This document shows, piece by piece, positions 28,214-36,206 of a stretch of 41,484 nucleotides of DNA. The stretch covers positions 1 through 41,484 of the forward strand of contig JABDJK010000104.1 in assembly GCA_013002535.1 (NCBI GenBank), written 5' to 3'. Position numbers and translations under genes: made by a program. Source of the stretch: Hyphococcus sp. GTDB taxonomy: Bacteria > Pseudomonadota > Alphaproteobacteria > Caulobacterales > Parvularculaceae. The notes under the pieces were generated by a model, which made no database searches, was not told the origin of the DNA, and saw only the letters and a program-made list of their open reading frames with translations. Position 1 is the stretch's first letter. The number at the start of each line of letters is the position of its first letter.

Positions 28214-29767
28214 TTACTGCGGCATCGTTAGCAAAGCCGCATAAGCGCGAACGCCGTAAAACAGGGCGCCAATGCGGATATTTTCATCCGCAGCATGCTG
28301 GTTATTATCATGATTTGAAATCGGCAAAATGACGAGGGGTGCGTCCGAAGCTGTTTCGAACATGTAAAGCGGCAACGACCCGCCCAGCGTCGGGGTCAAA
28401 ATCAATTCATCTGACACGGCGGAAAGCGCATCGATCAATGGTGCAAACGCCGGGTCATCCATTTCACTGCGCATCGCAGGATATCCGTCGTTCCGCGTAA
28501 CTTTCGCAATCAATGAATGTTTGCGGCGCATCTTCTCATCCGGGTCTTCGCGCGTAATGACATATCCCTGCCGCTCGATATGGGCTTCAACAAGATCAAG
28601 CATATCTTCAGGATCATTACCCTTTACCAAACGCAATCCGATCGAGGCCATGGCCTCCGGCGGGATAATATTTCGGGCCTTATCGCCAACATTCGCACTT
28701 TTCAGCCCTTTCAGGTTGAGGGCTGGTTTCAGGATACGTTCTGCGAGCAGTGCATTATTCGCTTCCGTTTTGGCCAGCCCAAGTTGTTTGCGCAGTTTTT
28801 TGTCCACGTCCGGCGCGCTTCTAATGGCGTCCAGCTCCGCAGCATTAATTGGCGTCGTTGAATCGTAAAATCCTTCAATCAAGACGTCGCCATCCTCGTT
28901 CTTCATGCTGGCAAGCAAATTCACGAGCCTCCAACCGGGGCCCGGCGCCCAGTTACCGTAGTGGCCGGAATGGAGACCACGATTTGGTCCGTAGACAGTA
29001 ATATCCATTCCAGTTACGCCGCGCACGCCAAAGACAAGTTGCGGCGTCCCGCTTTGATGAATTGGCCCGTCACAAAACAGCCAGAGGTCAATGTCTTCAA
29101 ATTTATCGGCGTATGTTGCAAGGAATTCATCGAGATGGTCGGAACCGCGCTCTTCCTCCCCATCAAACACAAGTATAATATTTGACGACATGGCGACGCC
29201 CGCATCATCGAGTGCGTCTATCGCTGCGAGTAGCGCCGGGATCGGCGCTTTGTCATCACCGGCCGAGCGCGCATACATACGCCAATCTTCGTCTATTTTT
29301 TCACCGGGGGCGGGAAAAGCAATTTTCGTTCCGCCGTCGGTTTTAGCGCCGTCATAAAGCGCCGGCTCAAATGGCGGATCGGTCCATTCTTCCGGATCGA
29401 CAGGCTGACCGTCATAGTGGACATAGATTGCGATCGTGCGCGCGGCGCCTGTCGTCTCGCGCAAGCCATAAATCAGCGGCGGTGCGTTCTCATATTCGAG
29501 CAGTTCCATAGAAAAATTGCGCTCGGCGAAAAGATCAGAAATTGCCGCAGCGTTTCGCCGAATATTCTCTGCATCGTATGCGTCATTGGGAATCGACAGT
29601 AATTCTGCAAAGCCCGTTAAAATTCCCGCGGCATTTTCCGAGATATATTGATCGGCTGCCGAAACTGCATCTGCAACGGCGGTTGATTGGGCGGCGGCGG
29701 ACGCAAAATTCCCAAACATAACCGCCGACGAAACCAGCGCCGTCCGCACCAATTGACGTTTACTCAT
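28214..29767 (-). CDS. Secreted M20 family metallopeptidase
   Basis: This 517-residue protein has a Sec signal peptide (MSKRQLVRTALVSS through ASAAAQ, about 27 residues), so it should be periplasmic. The M20 zinc-peptidase features are IYVHYDGQPVDPEEW with the first metal ligand, DDKAPIPALLAAIDALDD, and FDGEEERGSDHLDEF with the catalytic/metal Glu pair. A dimerisation domain and a late ISNHDNNQHAADENIR histidine ligand follow. The substrate is probably a dipeptide or other small peptide, which is inference. The start is ATG 29767, 6 nt after GGTGGGG. The TTG at 29782 is less likely. Confidence 0.9.
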   Translation of the reverse strand: MSKRQLVRTALVSSAVMFGNFASAAAQSTAVADAVSAADQYISENAAGILTGFAELLSIPNDAYDAENIRRNAAAISDLFAERNFSMELLEYENAPPLIYGLRETTGAARTIAIYVHYDGQPVDPEEWTDPPFEPALYDGAKTDGGTKIAFPAPGEKIDEDWRMYARSAGDDKAPIPALLAAIDALDDAGVAMSSNIILVFDGEEERGSDHLDEFLATYADKFEDIDLWLFCDGPIHQSGTPQLVFGVRGVTGMDITVYGPNRGLHSGHYGNWAPGPGWRLVNLLASMKNEDGDVLIEGFYDSTTPINAAELDAIRSAPDVDKKLRKQLGLAKTEANNALLAERILKPALNLKGLKSANVGDKARNIIPPEAMASIGLRLVKGNDPEDMLDLVEAHIERQGYVITREDPDEKMRRKHSLIAKVTRNDGYPAMRSEMDDPAFAPLIDALSAVSDELILTPTLGGSLPLYMFETASDAPLVILPISNHDNNQHAADENIRIGALFYGVRAYAALLTMPQ

Positions 29768-29803
29768 AATAAGCCCCACCAATTAGAACTACGCGAACCG
29801 TCG

Positions 29804-30376
29804 TTAGTGCTTCGCTTGTTCTTCATCGAAATAGTTATCAAGTTCGGCCTTCTTCTTGCGAACAACATCTTTGTCCGCTTCCGGTGCATTCTTGACAGTT
29901 TCCATCATGGCGAAGCTGGCCTCGACTTGTGATCGCATTTCCGGCGGCATCATCTCCAACATTGACTTATCCATGCCGTCGAGCATCGCCATCGTGTCCG
30001 GATCTTCTTCGGAAAGTTTGATTGCTAAATACGCAATAATCACGCGATCAGCGACGTTGCCCCATTGTGTCGCTGAAAATCCGTGCGGCTTAACGATGTT
30101 TGACAGCTTTTGATGCTCGTTCGGGTACTTCTCTTTTAGTTCGCTCACTGCTCTCGTGTAGGGTTGAAACTTTTCGCCTGCCTTTGGACGAGTGTCGATT
30201 TCCATGTTTTTGATCTTCTCGTCATCTTTCATGGCGTCTCTGAATTCAGAAAACCCATCAAGGCTCGCCACAAATCGTGAAACCTGTTCATCCGTTAGCG
30301 GATTTTCGGCAGACGCGAAGCTCGTTGAAGTAAACAGCAAAAGACAGATGATGACGTGCGCAAAATTTCTGATCAT
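29804..30376 (-). CDS. Secreted protein of unknown function
   Basis: This is a 190-residue protein with a clear N-terminal signal peptide (MIRNFAHVIICLLLF, cleavage near SFASA, about residue 23). The rest is hydrophilic, mostly helical and rich in Glu/Lys/Asp, with a methionine-rich stretch (MLDGMDKSMLEMMPPEM) and a charged C-terminal helix. I do not recognise the family. GGAG precedes the ATG by about 7 nt. It lies 36 bp ahead of the M20 peptidase on the same strand, so the two exported proteins may be co-expressed. Confidence 0.75.
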   Translation of the reverse strand: MIRNFAHVIICLLLFTSTSFASAENPLTDEQVSRFVASLDGFSEFRDAMKDDEKIKNMEIDTRPKAGEKFQPYTRAVSELKEKYPNEHQKLSNIVKPHGFSATQWGNVADRVIIAYLAIKLSEEDPDTMAMLDGMDKSMLEMMPPEMRSQVEASFAMMETVKNAPEADKDVVRKKKAELDNYFDEEQAKH

Positions 30377-30546
30377 GGAGATACTCCGGTTGTGTTCTGA
30401 TGAGACGCAACTGACTGGCGGCGAGGTTAAGTCTATTTTTGCGCGACACCAATGACAAATTGGTAGAAATCTATTGCATAAGCCGCTCGCGCCTTGAAAA
30501 ATTCAGAAATGACAGGCTCTTACCTGTAAACATCGCTTACGGTATT

Positions 30547-31707
30547 TCAGGGCGCGCCGACAGGCGTGCCGGCGCTTTGTTTGCGTAACTCAGATGCCCG
30601 GCGCTTCTTGCTATCAGATTTCAGCTGCCCGCATGCCGCAAATATGTCTCGCCCGCGCGGCGTTCTGATAGGCGATGCATACCCGGCGCGATTGACGATT
30701 TCCGCGAAGGCCTCAATCCGTTCCCATGATGAACACTCATATGGGGCGCCCGGCCACGGATTGAACGGGATCAAGTTTATCTTCGCCGGAATTCCCTTTA
30801 AAAGTCGCACCAGTTCGCGCGCTTCAATGTCCGTGTCGTTGACGCCCTTCAGCATCACATATTCGAAGGTAATCCGCCGCGCATTTGAAGCGCCTGGGTA
30901 GCGCCGGCACGCCTCTAACAGCTGGTCAATCGGGTATTTTCGGTTGATGGGAACAAGCTCGTCCCGCAAATCATCATTCACTGCATGTAGTGAGATCGCC
31001 AACATTGCTGATGTTTGTTCACCAAGCGCCTCCATCTGCGGTACGACGCCTGAAGTTGAAACGGTGATGCGCCGGCGCGACAACGAAATTCCTTCATTGT
31101 CGGAAATGACGTCAATGGCCGCCGCGACGTTTTCCAGATTGTAGAGCGGCTCGCCCATGCCCATGAAGACGATATTCGAGAGCTGACGATCTTCAGGGCC
31201 ATGCCCCCATTCATTGAGATCGTCTTTCACCAACATGACCTGATTGACGATCTCTTGAGCCGTCAAATTGCGCACGAGATTTTGCGTCCCGGTGTGGCAG
31301 AACGTACAATTTAAAGTACAACCGACCTGGCTCGAGACGCACAAAGCGCCAGCGCGCCCAACGCCGGGGATGAAGACGCACTCGACCTCGACGCCCGGCG
31401 CTAACTGCAATAGATACTTTCGCGTACCATCTGTTGAAACGAGCCGCTCAGTGATTTCTGGACGAGCGACAACAAATTTCTCCGAAAGCGCCGATCGCAT
31501 ATCCTTCGAAATATTCGTCATTTCCGCAAAATCGGTTGCCCCAGCGTCGTAAATCCAACGCCAAATCTGGCTGACGCGCATGCGCGCAGGCTTCGCATCT
31601 AGCGAAAATGCGCACCCAAGCGCGGTCTCGATTTCGGTGCGCGTCAGTCCGGCGAGATTCGTGGATCGCGCCACTGCTTTGCTATTTTCGATCTTTAGCT
31701 CAGTCAT
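30547..31707 (-). CDS. rlmN: Dual-specificity 23S rRNA/tRNA adenine C2-methyltransferase RlmN
   Basis: This 386-residue radical SAM enzyme has the cluster motif GCTLNCTFC (Cys130, Cys134, Cys137) and the family's [39 protein letters not shown] and the catalytic FAACGQL (Cys359) are also present. It methylates A2503 of 23S rRNA and A37 of some tRNAs. An N-terminal helical domain of about 100 residues is present as expected. It is divergent from the MFS gene across a 104-bp gap. Confidence 0.96.
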   Translation of the reverse strand: MTELKIENSKAVARSTNLAGLTRTEIETALGCAFSLDAKPARMRVSQIWRWIYDAGATDFAEMTNISKDMRSALSEKFVVARPEITERLVSTDGTRKYLLQLAPGVEVECVFIPGVGRAGALCVSSQVGCTLNCTFCHTGTQNLVRNLTAQEIVNQVMLVKDDLNEWGHGPEDRQLSNIVFMGMGEPLYNLENVAAAIDVISDNEGISLSRRRITVSTSGVVPQMEALGEQTSAMLAISLHAVNDDLRDELVPINRKYPIDQLLEACRRYPGASNARRITFEYVMLKGVNDTDIEARELVRLLKGIPAKINLIPFNPWPGAPYECSSWERIEAFAEIVNRAGYASPIRTPRGRDIFAACGQLKSDSKKRRASELRKQSAGTPVGAP

Positions 31708-31811
31708 ATTTTTGCTCTGCGATCCGCGACCGGAACGCGGGAAATTCTAAAGCGACGCACTATGCTCCAAAGGATTGCAATAATAAAGCACGCGTGCTGT
31801 TTGACCCGGCA

Positions 31812-33086
31812 ATGACCAGCGCCAAGACCCCGGCCCCGATCCGGCCTACCGCCTATGTCCTGCTCTTGGCCGGCGCAGTATGCGCCGGCATGGGCCAAAC
31901 AATTGTCTTTTCTGTGTTGCCGCCGCTCGCACGGGAGATTGGGCTGACAGACCGGCAGGTCGTCACGATTTTCATGACGTCAGCGATTTTCTGGGTTTTA
32001 ACGGGACCGCAATGGGGCCGCCGAAGCGATATTTCAGGCCGGAAAATATTCATATTTATCGGCCTATTTGGTTTTGGCGTTTCAATGCTTTCCTTCGGCG
32101 CCATGATCAAAATCGGCCTACTAGGCGGCATCGCCGGAATGCCGCTTTTTCTATTATTAATCACCACGCGCAGCCTCTATGGCATCGTTGGATCGGCGGG
32201 CCCGCCCGCGGCGCAAGCCTATATCGCTGACCGCACATCGCTTGAAAAGCGCACCGCCGGCATTGCAAATTTCTCCGCGGCGTTTGGGCTTGGCGCGATG
32301 ATCGGGCCGGGGTTTGGCGCCGTTTTTTCGGTTATCGAAAAGACGGCGCCGTTTTTCGCTATCGGCGTTGTGGCGCTCGTTATGAGCGTTGTCGTCGTTC
32401 AATTTCTTCCTGAAAAATCGTCGCCGCTTGAGCGTGAGCAAAAAGTCAAAGTAAAGCTTAGCGATAAACGCATACGTCCATTTATTATTTATGGTGTCGG
32501 TTTTGGATTCACGAATGCAATTCTGATCCAAACGATAACATTCTACTTTATTGACGTCCTGGAAGTATCAACGGAGGCGGCTTCGCAAATCGCCGGCATC
32601 GGCTTGATGACGGGCGCCATGGCCGCTTTGTTTTCTCAGCTGGTCATCGTCCAACGATTCAATGTTGAACCCAGAATTTTGCTGCGAGTAGCGCCAGTAC
32701 TACTTGTGTTAGGCCACACGCTGATCTGGGCATTGCCTGAGCTTGGTCCTGTCATTTTCGGGATGACGCTTGCCGGATTTGGCGCCGGTCTGGCAGTTCC
32801 CGGATTCAACGCCGCTGCGTCAATTGCAGTCACCAAAGAAGAGCAAGGCTCGGCGATCGGGCTTGCCAGCGCCGCCGGCGCATCCGGGTTTATAATCGCG
32901 CCGCTTATCGGCATTCAGCTTTATATAATGGGTCCGCAAATCGCCTATATGTTTACCTCAGGACTTGGCGTTGCCTTATTGGTATTTGCGATGTTCAGTG
33001 CTGCAGTTGGCGAAGCGAGCCCGAAGCGGATTGCCGCCGCCATTGCCTCATCGGAGCGCGATCCGGCCACGGCGCCATATCAGTAG
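31812..33086 (+). CDS. Major facilitator superfamily transporter
   Basis: This 424-residue protein has about 12 transmembrane helices. The loop 2-3 motif A appears as GPQWGRRSDISGRK, and the motif C-like glycine-rich helix 5 occurs near FSAAFGLGAMIGPGFG. These features are typical of drug:H+ antiporters of the TetA/multidrug branch, though the substrate is unknown. I start it at ATG 31812 (MTSAKTP). The frame extends upstream to 31608, but that part is antisense to rlmN and reads as Arg/Cys-rich non-membrane sequence. It converges on the HTH gene across 30 bp. Confidence 0.88.
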   Translation: MTSAKTPAPIRPTAYVLLLAGAVCAGMGQTIVFSVLPPLAREIGLTDRQVVTIFMTSAIFWVLTGPQWGRRSDISGRKIFIFIGLFGFGVSMLSFGAMIKIGLLGGIAGMPLFLLLITTRSLYGIVGSAGPPAAQAYIADRTSLEKRTAGIANFSAAFGLGAMIGPGFGAVFSVIEKTAPFFAIGVVALVMSVVVVQFLPEKSSPLEREQKVKVKLSDKRIRPFIIYGVGFGFTNAILIQTITFYFIDVLEVSTEAASQIAGIGLMTGAMAALFSQLVIVQRFNVEPRILLRVAPVLLVLGHTLIWALPELGPVIFGMTLAGFGAGLAVPGFNAAASIAVTKEEQGSAIGLASAAGASGFIIAPLIGIQLYIMGPQIAYMFTSGLGVALLVFAMFSAAVGEASPKRIAAAIASSERDPATAPYQ

Positions 33087-33116
33087 TATATGTCTAAAGA
33101 GAATTCGAAAAAGCAG

Positions 33117-33326
33117 CTAGTCTTTCTCGTCGAAAAACAAGATATCGCCGGGCTGACAATCCAATTCTTTGCAGATTGCTTCCAATGTTGAGAAACGAAT
33201 TGCCTTTGCTTTTCCCGTTTTCAAAATGGACAAATTTGCAATGGTTACGCCGACGCGCTCGGATAATTCCGTAAGCGACATTCCGCGCTCCAATAGCACT
33301 CTGTCCAATTTAACGGAAATTGACAT
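33117..33326 (-). CDS. Small XRE (Cro/C1) family DNA-binding regulator
   Basis: This 69-residue single-domain helix-turn-helix protein reads SLTELSERVGVTIANLSIL in the recognition region, then RFSTLEAICKELDCQPGDILFF. It resembles the compact YozG-type regulators that sit beside DUF2975 membrane proteins. I start it at ATG 33326, whose A is also the last base of the DUF2975 stop (TGATG), so translation is coupled. A TTG one codon upstream is less likely. It probably controls its own operon. The DNA target is unknown. Confidence 0.88.
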   Translation of the reverse strand: MSISVKLDRVLLERGMSLTELSERVGVTIANLSILKTGKAKAIRFSTLEAICKELDCQPGDILFFDEKD

Positions 33327-33844
33327 CAAACAGTCAGGTCCTGTTCTTCTTTCATACGGGCGCCCTCTGAGAAAACTTCAGCGAGCACAAAAACGGAAAT
33401 AATGGCGAGCCAGGTGATAAATTGGCTATTGATATCGACATCAGTGTCAGTAACGAGAGACAAGAAACCAAACGCAAACTTAGCGCCTTCACCGATCAAT
33501 AGAGCAAAACCAACGCCGCGAAACCGATCGGCGTTCTCGCGCACGAACGGCGAGCCGAAGCGCAACGTTTTCAGTATCTCCAACAACCGATCGACCACAA
33601 ACAGCATCACCGCAAAGGTCACGAAATTATGGCCGATATTGATGTAATCTTCAGCATCGACGGCTACGTTGCCGTCAATCGATAGATTTGTAGCACCATC
33701 AACCGCAGACATTATTCCGACGGCGAACGGAACCATGATCATCGCAATCGCCAGGCCGATAAAAGCGATCCACAAAATGATCCGTGTTACGTGAAGCCCC
33801 GCAGCCAGAATTGAGGCGAGTGATCCCTTACCGATCGCACGCAT
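33326..33844 (-). CDS. DUF2975 domain membrane protein
   Basis: This 172-residue protein has four hydrophobic segments (about 18-45, 70-88, 108-128, 140-158) and the DUF2975 signature LLEILKTLRFGSPFVRENADRFRGVGFALL. DUF2975 proteins are almost always encoded with a small XRE regulator, as here, and are thought to signal membrane state to it, but no mechanism is established. A CGGAG site precedes the ATG by 8 nt. Two tiny coupled ORFs lie directly upstream on the same strand, 36 nt away. Confidence 0.88.
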   Translation of the reverse strand: MRAIGKGSLASILAAGLHVTRIILWIAFIGLAIAMIMVPFAVGIMSAVDGATNLSIDGNVAVDAEDYINIGHNFVTFAVMLFVVDRLLEILKTLRFGSPFVRENADRFRGVGFALLIGEGAKFAFGFLSLVTDTDVDINSQFITWLAIISVFVLAEVFSEGARMKEEQDLTV

Positions 33845-33880
33845 AAGCGAACTCCGTTTTTTTTCGTTAGTCAGAAGTGG

Positions 33881-34036
33881 CTAGAACAACGAGACGAAAC
33901 AGATCACTTTATCGCACGATTCTGCGCTTTGGGCTTTCGCAAGATTTTCGGGCGCCGCTGTGGCGAGCCCTACGAGGCTCGCCCCTGCGACCGCAGCGAA
34001 AATCAAGACAATTGCGAGATTTGCCAGCTTGGCCAT
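33881..34036 (-). CDS. Overlooked 51-residue signal-peptide/membrane-anchored small protein
   Basis: This ORF of 51 codons starts with MAKLANLAIVLIFAAVAGAS, a charged start followed by a strong hydrophobic helix (about residues 5-27). A short polar tail follows with two cysteines (ESCDKVICFVSLF). The tail could be periplasmic and its Cys pair disulfide-bonded. Its ATG overlaps the stop of the preceding 44-codon ORF in a TAATG junction, the strongest evidence that it is translated. No family is recognised. It leads into DUF2975 after 36 nt. Confidence 0.55.
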   Translation of the reverse strand: MAKLANLAIVLIFAAVAGASLVGLATAAPENLAKAQSAESCDKVICFVSLF

Positions 34037-34170
34037 TACGCGACCCCCGCGAACGCAGCAATTGAGCTGAAATAGCCAAATCCGATGAGAGAAATAGTGG
34101 CGAATACGGCCAAACCATTGACAATTCCGCCAAATCCGCCGAAGTTATCTGTCGAGTTAGTGCGTGACAT
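34036..34170 (-). CDS. Overlooked 44-residue single-pass small membrane protein
   Basis: This ORF of 44 codons reads MSRTNSTDNFGGFGGIVNG and then a hydrophobic helix (about residues 17-43, AVFATISLIGFGYFSSIAAF). Gly-rich spacing (GGFGG) precedes the helix. A good purine-rich site (AAAAGGAAAA) lies about 6 nt upstream of the ATG. It is coupled by TAATG to the next small ORF and heads a likely four-gene operon with DUF2975 and the XRE regulator. No family is recognised. The small size leaves real uncertainty. Confidence 0.55.
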   Translation of the reverse strand: MSRTNSTDNFGGFGGIVNGLAVFATISLIGFGYFSSIAAFAGVA

Positions 34171-34226
34171 GGGATTTTCCTTTTCTTTTCCTTTGTTGAT
34201 CCAACGCTACTCATTCTGATCTTCTT

Positions 34227-34263
34227 GAGCGGTTTGGATTTATTTCCGGCCGCTCTTTTTTTT
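34227..34263 (+). terminator. Terminator-like hairpin with no obvious upstream + strand gene
   Basis: GAGCGG (34227-34232) pairs with CCGCTC (34250-34255), with an inner GGA/TCC stem, and is followed by eight T residues (34256-34263). The nearest + strand gene upstream ends at 33086, so this may terminate an unannotated antisense RNA. Alternatively it is an operator for the divergent small-ORF operon. The outer stem is only 6 bp, so confidence is moderate. Confidence 0.45.
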
Positions 34264-34330
34264 CGGGTCTTTTGCGCCCTTTTTGTTGTTTTGGCTGGTT
34301 TTCCCTGCCTTATTGATTATCGATATACGC

Positions 34331-34388
34331 TTATCGAAAAACAATATCAAGTACTTTTTGCCGAAAAACGATAATATTTTTTCGATAA
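34331..34388. repeat. Spaced 11-bp inverted repeat upstream of rdgB
   Basis: TTATCGAAAAA (34331-34341) and its exact complement TTTTTCGATAA (34378-34388) flank a 36-bp AT-rich spacer. A further TATCGATA palindrome lies at 34318-34325. The right arm ends 11 bp before the rdgB GTG. It could be a regulator binding region or an mRNA leader stem. The binding factor is unknown. Confidence 0.5.
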
Positions 34389-34399
34389 AGGATAAGAAT

Positions 34400-35017
34400 G
34401 TGGGCGAAAATGTGCGGAAACTGGCTCCTGGACGGTTGGTCGTCGCCTCGCATAACAACGGAAAAGTGCGTGAAATCAATGAGTTACTTCGTCCATTCGG
34501 CATATTCCCGGTAACCGCCAAAGAATTGTCGCTCGATGAGCCGGAGGAAACCGGAAAAACCTTCGCTAAGAACGCCGAAATCAAGGCAATTGCCGCCGCG
34601 AAGGCCTCAAACCTGCCGACATTGGCGGATGATTCCGGGCTGTGCGTTGAGGCGCTAGGCGGCGCTCCAGGGATTTATTCAGCGCGATGGGCCGGGCCAG
34701 ACAAACAGTTCACCGTCGCCATGGCGCGCATAAAAGATGAGTTGGAACGAAGCGATGCCTCAGACGCCGCCGCTTATTTTTGTTGTGTATTGTGCATCGC
34801 CTGGCCTGACAGGCATGCCGAGTTTTTCGAAGGGCGTGTTGATGGCAGCCTTGTTTTTCCGCCGCGCGGCGAAAAAGGGTTTGGCTATGATCCGATCTTT
34901 GTGCCCGACGGATACGATAAAACATTTGCTGAGTTCGACCCTGCCGATAAGCAGAAAATCTCCCACCGCGCCAATGCATTCCGTAAACTGATTGATACCG
35001 CATTTGTTTCAATATGA
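34400..35017 (+). CDS. rdgB: RdgB/HAM1 non-canonical purine NTP pyrophosphatase
   Basis: This 205-residue enzyme hydrolyses ITP, dITP and XTP to the monophosphates, keeping deaminated purines out of nucleic acids. Family motifs are all present: [68 protein letters not shown] and [10 protein letters not shown] use GTG 34400, preceded by AAAGGA (34387-34392) at 7 nt spacing. This gives a normal family length, whereas the frame to 34283 adds a lysine/asparagine-rich extension from the AT-rich spacer. hemW follows after about 40 nt. Confidence 0.93.
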   Translation: MGENVRKLAPGRLVVASHNNGKVREINELLRPFGIFPVTAKELSLDEPEETGKTFAKNAEIKAIAAAKASNLPTLADDSGLCVEALGGAPGIYSARWAGPDKQFTVAMARIKDELERSDASDAAAYFCCVLCIAWPDRHAEFFEGRVDGSLVFPPRGEKGFGYDPIFVPDGYDKTFAEFDPADKQKISHRANAFRKLIDTAFVSI

Positions 35018-35057
35018 CGCAGCTAATAAACGGTCGTCACACAGCAAGAGCATTCCT

Positions 35058-36206
35058 GTGAACAAAGCTGATAGCGAACTCGGCGTTTATGTGCATTGGC
35101 CGTATTGCGCCCGTATATGCCCCTACTGTGATTTCAATGTTTTCAAGAATCGGAAAGTTGACGAAAAGTCGTGGATAGACGCTTTCGGAAAAGAACTGGA
35201 ACACTGGGCAGAAATTACTGGCCCTCGCAATTTGACGAGCATTTATTTTGGCGGCGGCACGCCATCTCTTGCCCCGCCGGATGTCATCAACGCCGTCATT
35301 GAAAAATGCAAAGCGCTTTGGGGGCATAGCGACAATATTGAAATCACGCTTGAATCGAACCCGACGGATGTCGAACGAGATCGTTTCAGCAAATTTCACG
35401 ATGCGGGTGTAAACCGCCTTTCGCTTGGCATACAGTCCCTGAATGATGAAGCGCTGAAGTTTTTGGGCCGGGACCATACTGCAAGCGAAGGAATGAATGC
35501 GCTTGATGTCGCGCAAAGCACCTTCGCAAACGTATCGATCGATCTGATTTATGCGTTACCAGAACAAACGCTGGATCAGTGGCGCAACGAATTGCAAACC
35601 GCGATGGGCGCAGGTGTCGGCCATCTTTCTCTTTATCAATTGACCATTGAGGAAGGCACGGCTTTCGCGAAAGCGGTGAAACAGGGGCGCTGGACACCCA
35701 CTGCGTCCGATAACGCTGCGGACATGTTTGAATTGACTCAACAAGTGACTGCCGCCGTTGGTTTGCCAGCATATGAAATTTCGAACCATGCGACGCCCGG
35801 TCAAGAATCCAAACACAATCAGATCTACTGGCGTTACGCGGACTATGTCGGGATCGGCCCCGGCGCTCATGGCCGCATTTCGGTCGACGGCCGAAAATTT
35901 GCCTCAGAGACTATTCGCTATCCAGCGGCATACCTCTCAAGCGTAATTGAGCGGGGAAACGGCACGGAAGAATTTTATGCTTTATCCCCCGAAGACGAAC
36001 TTTACGAACGTTTTGCCATGGGGCTGCGCACCAATGCTGGAATTACATTGTATGCAGACGATATTTTCTACGAAGATGAAGAACGCGTCGTCCGATTGAA
36101 TTCGCTGGTTAACGATGGATATCTCGCAAACAACTGCGGACGGCTAACCGCTACTGATCAAGGCCTCCGCATTCTAGACACTATCATTTTTGAAGTTTTC
36201 CGTTGA
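35058..36206 (+). CDS. hemW: Radical SAM heme chaperone HemW
   Basis: This 382-residue protein has radical SAM cysteines Cys17, Cys21 and Cys24 in HWPYCARICPYCDFNVF. FGGGTPSLAP, ESNPTD, NRLSLGIQSLNDEALKFLGRDH and the HemW-typical HNQIYWRYADYVGIGPGAHG follow. HemW was long called coproporphyrinogen oxidase-like but acts as a heme-binding chaperone. The start is GTG 35058 with AAGAG about 7 nt upstream. This gives a length close to E. coli HemW (378), whereas the TTG at 34992 overlapping rdgB is weak. Its TGA is directly followed by the stop of the opposing LpoA-like gene. Confidence 0.93.
   Translation: MNKADSELGVYVHWPYCARICPYCDFNVFKNRKVDEKSWIDAFGKELEHWAEITGPRNLTSIYFGGGTPSLAPPDVINAVIEKCKALWGHSDNIEITLESNPTDVERDRFSKFHDAGVNRLSLGIQSLNDEALKFLGRDHTASEGMNALDVAQSTFANVSIDLIYALPEQTLDQWRNELQTAMGAGVGHLSLYQLTIEEGTAFAKAVKQGRWTPTASDNAADMFELTQQVTAAVGLPAYEISNHATPGQESKHNQIYWRYADYVGIGPGAHGRISVDGRKFASETIRYPAAYLSSVIERGNGTEEFYALSPEDELYERFAMGLRTNAGITLYADDIFYEDEERVVRLNSLVNDGYLANNCGRLTATDQGLRILDTIIFEVFR

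Noticed and set aside
31608-31811. Extended N-terminus for the MFS transporter
   Set aside because: It is antisense to the rlmN 5' end and does not resemble a transporter terminus.
33877-34065. 62-codon + strand ORF over the small-ORF operon
   Set aside because: Its translation is Arg-rich shadow sequence. The - strand frames have coupling and ribosome sites instead.
34283-34399. Extended N-terminus for rdgB
   Set aside because: The Asn/Lys-rich extension comes from the AT-rich inverted-repeat region. GTG 34400 has a ribosome site and gives the usual length.
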